NCBI GenBank assembly: GCA_025966335.1
Contig: JAICRS010000187.1
Location: 1-5,942 of the forward strand
DNA from: Nocardioidaceae bacterium
GTDB lineage: Bacteria; Actinomycetota; Actinomycetes; Propionibacteriales; Nocardioidaceae
Direction of reading: 5' to 3'
DNA: 5,942 nt
The notes below the pieces were generated by a model. It did no database searches. It worked only from the letters and a program-made list of their open reading frames with translations, and was not told where the DNA came from. Made by a program: the position numbers and the translations under genes. The stretch's first letter is position 1, and the number at the start of each line of letters is the position of its first letter. This document shows, in pieces, positions 5,230 to 5,942 of this stretch.

Positions 5230-5252
5230 CCCGCGTCTTATTTAGTTGCGGG
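5230..5252 (+). other. GC stem enclosing an AT-rich patch upstream of the ABC gene
   Basis: CCCGC (5230-5234) and GCGGG (5248-5252) are reverse complements flanking a 13-base loop that contains TTATTTAG (5238-5245), the most AT-rich patch noticed in the window. It could be a weak terminator for ideR, a -10 region for the ABC gene (TATTTA at 5239-5244 is an imperfect match), or an operator. The sequence alone does not decide between these. Confidence 0.3.
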
Positions 5253-5272
5253 CGTCTGGAAGGATGATGCCC

Positions 5273-5942
5273 ATGATGCGGGAGGGGCTTCGGATCGACG
5301 TCGTCGGTCTGACCAAGATGTTCGGCACGTTCAAGGCCGTCGACGACCTGACGTTCAGCGTCGACCCCGGTGTGGTCACCGGTTTTCTGGGCCCGAACGG
5401 CGCCGGGAAGACGACCACGCTGCGCTGCCTGCTGGGGCTGGTCGCGCCGTCGGCCGGCTCGGCGACGATCGGCGGGAAGCCCTACCGCGACCTGAGCGAC
5501 CCGCTCGGCACCGTCGGCGCCGCACTCGAGGCGTCGAGCTTCCACCCCGGACGCTCCGCGAAGGCGCACCTCGAGGTGATGGCGCTCGGTGCGGGCATCG
5601 ACCCTGCCCGGGCGACCGAGATGCTGGCCCAGGTGGGCCTGGCCGAGGTGGCCGACAAGCGCGTCGGCGGCTTCTCCCTGGGCATGCGGCAGCGGCTCGG
5701 GCTGGCTGCCGCCCTGCTCGGCGATCCCGACGTGCTGATCCTCGACGAGCCGGCCAACGGCCTCGACCCGGCCGGGATCGCCTGGTTGCGCACGTTCCTG
5801 CGGGCGCTGGCCGCCGAGGGGAGGACCGTGCTGGTGTCGAGCCACGTGCTCAGCGAGGTGCAGCAGACCGTCGAGGACGTGGTGGTCCTCTCCCGCGGCC
5901 GGCTCATCAAGCAGGGGAAGCTCGCCGACCTCGACAGCGGCC
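5273..5942 (+). CDS. ABC-2 type exporter ATP-binding protein, BcrA/drug-resistance type (cut by right edge)
   Basis: The first 223 residues of a cytoplasmic ATPase subunit are present. The nucleotide-binding domain is essentially complete: Walker A GPNGAGKT (40-47), a signature loop FSLGMRQRLG (134-143) in place of LSGGQ, Walker B with catalytic Glu VLILDEP (154-160), a D-loop with Asp165 (NGLDP) and the switch His191 (VSSHVLSE). The Q-loop position appears to be Glu86 (ALEAS), a change I recall as common in BcrA-like ABC-2 exporters. It should power a separate ABC-2 membrane subunit, expected just beyond the window; the substrate cannot be told. GGAAGG (5258-5263) sits nine bases before ATG 5273, which is therefore preferred; in-frame ATGs also occur at 5264, 5267 and 5276. 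It is co-directional with ideR and may share its transcript, but no sign of iron-transport specialisation is visible. Confidence 0.92.
   Translation, partial: MMREGLRIDVVGLTKMFGTFKAVDDLTFSVDPGVVTGFLGPNGAGKTTTLRCLLGLVAPSAGSATIGGKPYRDLSDPLGTVGAALEASSFHPGRSAKAHLEVMALGAGIDPARATEMLAQVGLAEVADKRVGGFSLGMRQRLGLAAALLGDPDVLILDEPANGLDPAGIAWLRTFLRALAAEGRTVLVSSHVLSEVQQTVEDVVVLSRGRLIKQGKLADLDSG

Noticed and set aside
1..5942. CRISPR array, tRNA or rRNA gene, insertion sequence, attachment site, toxin-antitoxin pair
   Set aside because: No regularly spaced repeats, tRNA-like cloverleaf, transposase, long terminal inverted repeats or paired small genes were seen on reading both strands.
4524..5942. ideR plus ABC ATPase as an iron-uptake operon
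   Set aside because: The ATPase has BcrA-type exporter motifs, not those of siderophore importers, and no substrate-binding protein or IdeR box is present in the window.

Overview
The window is high-GC DNA with strong G/C third-position bias, GTG starts and short gaps between genes. This is typical of a high-GC actinobacterium. The protein sequences look like Nocardioides or a relative, but that genus call is an impression and was not tested. I see no RNA gene, CRISPR array, insertion sequence or phage gene. The region reads as ordinary chromosomal housekeeping and accessory metabolism. No gap without a gene exceeds about 100 bases.

Layout, left to right: (1) the first ~161 codons of a GH13 alpha-glucosidase on the minus strand, cut by the left edge; (2) an 81-base divergent promoter region with a perfect 8-bp inverted repeat over the GH13 start; (3) a complete NADP-type succinate-semialdehyde dehydrogenase (gabD) on the plus strand; (4) a lipoprotein of unknown function; (5) a PhnB-like VOC-fold protein whose stop codon lies in a 17-bp tandem duplication; (6) a convergent minus-strand gene for a putative hotdog-fold protein with a CFACG motif; (7) a short divergent region; (8) a complete DtxR/IdeR iron-dependent repressor, whose metal ligands fall at the same residue numbers as in DtxR; (9) the ATPase of an ABC-2 type exporter, cut by the right edge.

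The genes do not form one pathway. Each seems to be its own short transcription unit, perhaps with gabD plus the lipoprotein gene and ideR plus the ABC gene co-transcribed. A pattern they share is that three starts (GH13, gabD, ideR) have a -10-like hexamer ending exactly six bases before the start codon, as expected for leaderless mRNAs. I found no convincing new multi-gene system. The best leads are the leaderless architecture, the operator-like palindrome at the GH13 start, and the uncharacterised lipoprotein and hotdog-like protein.
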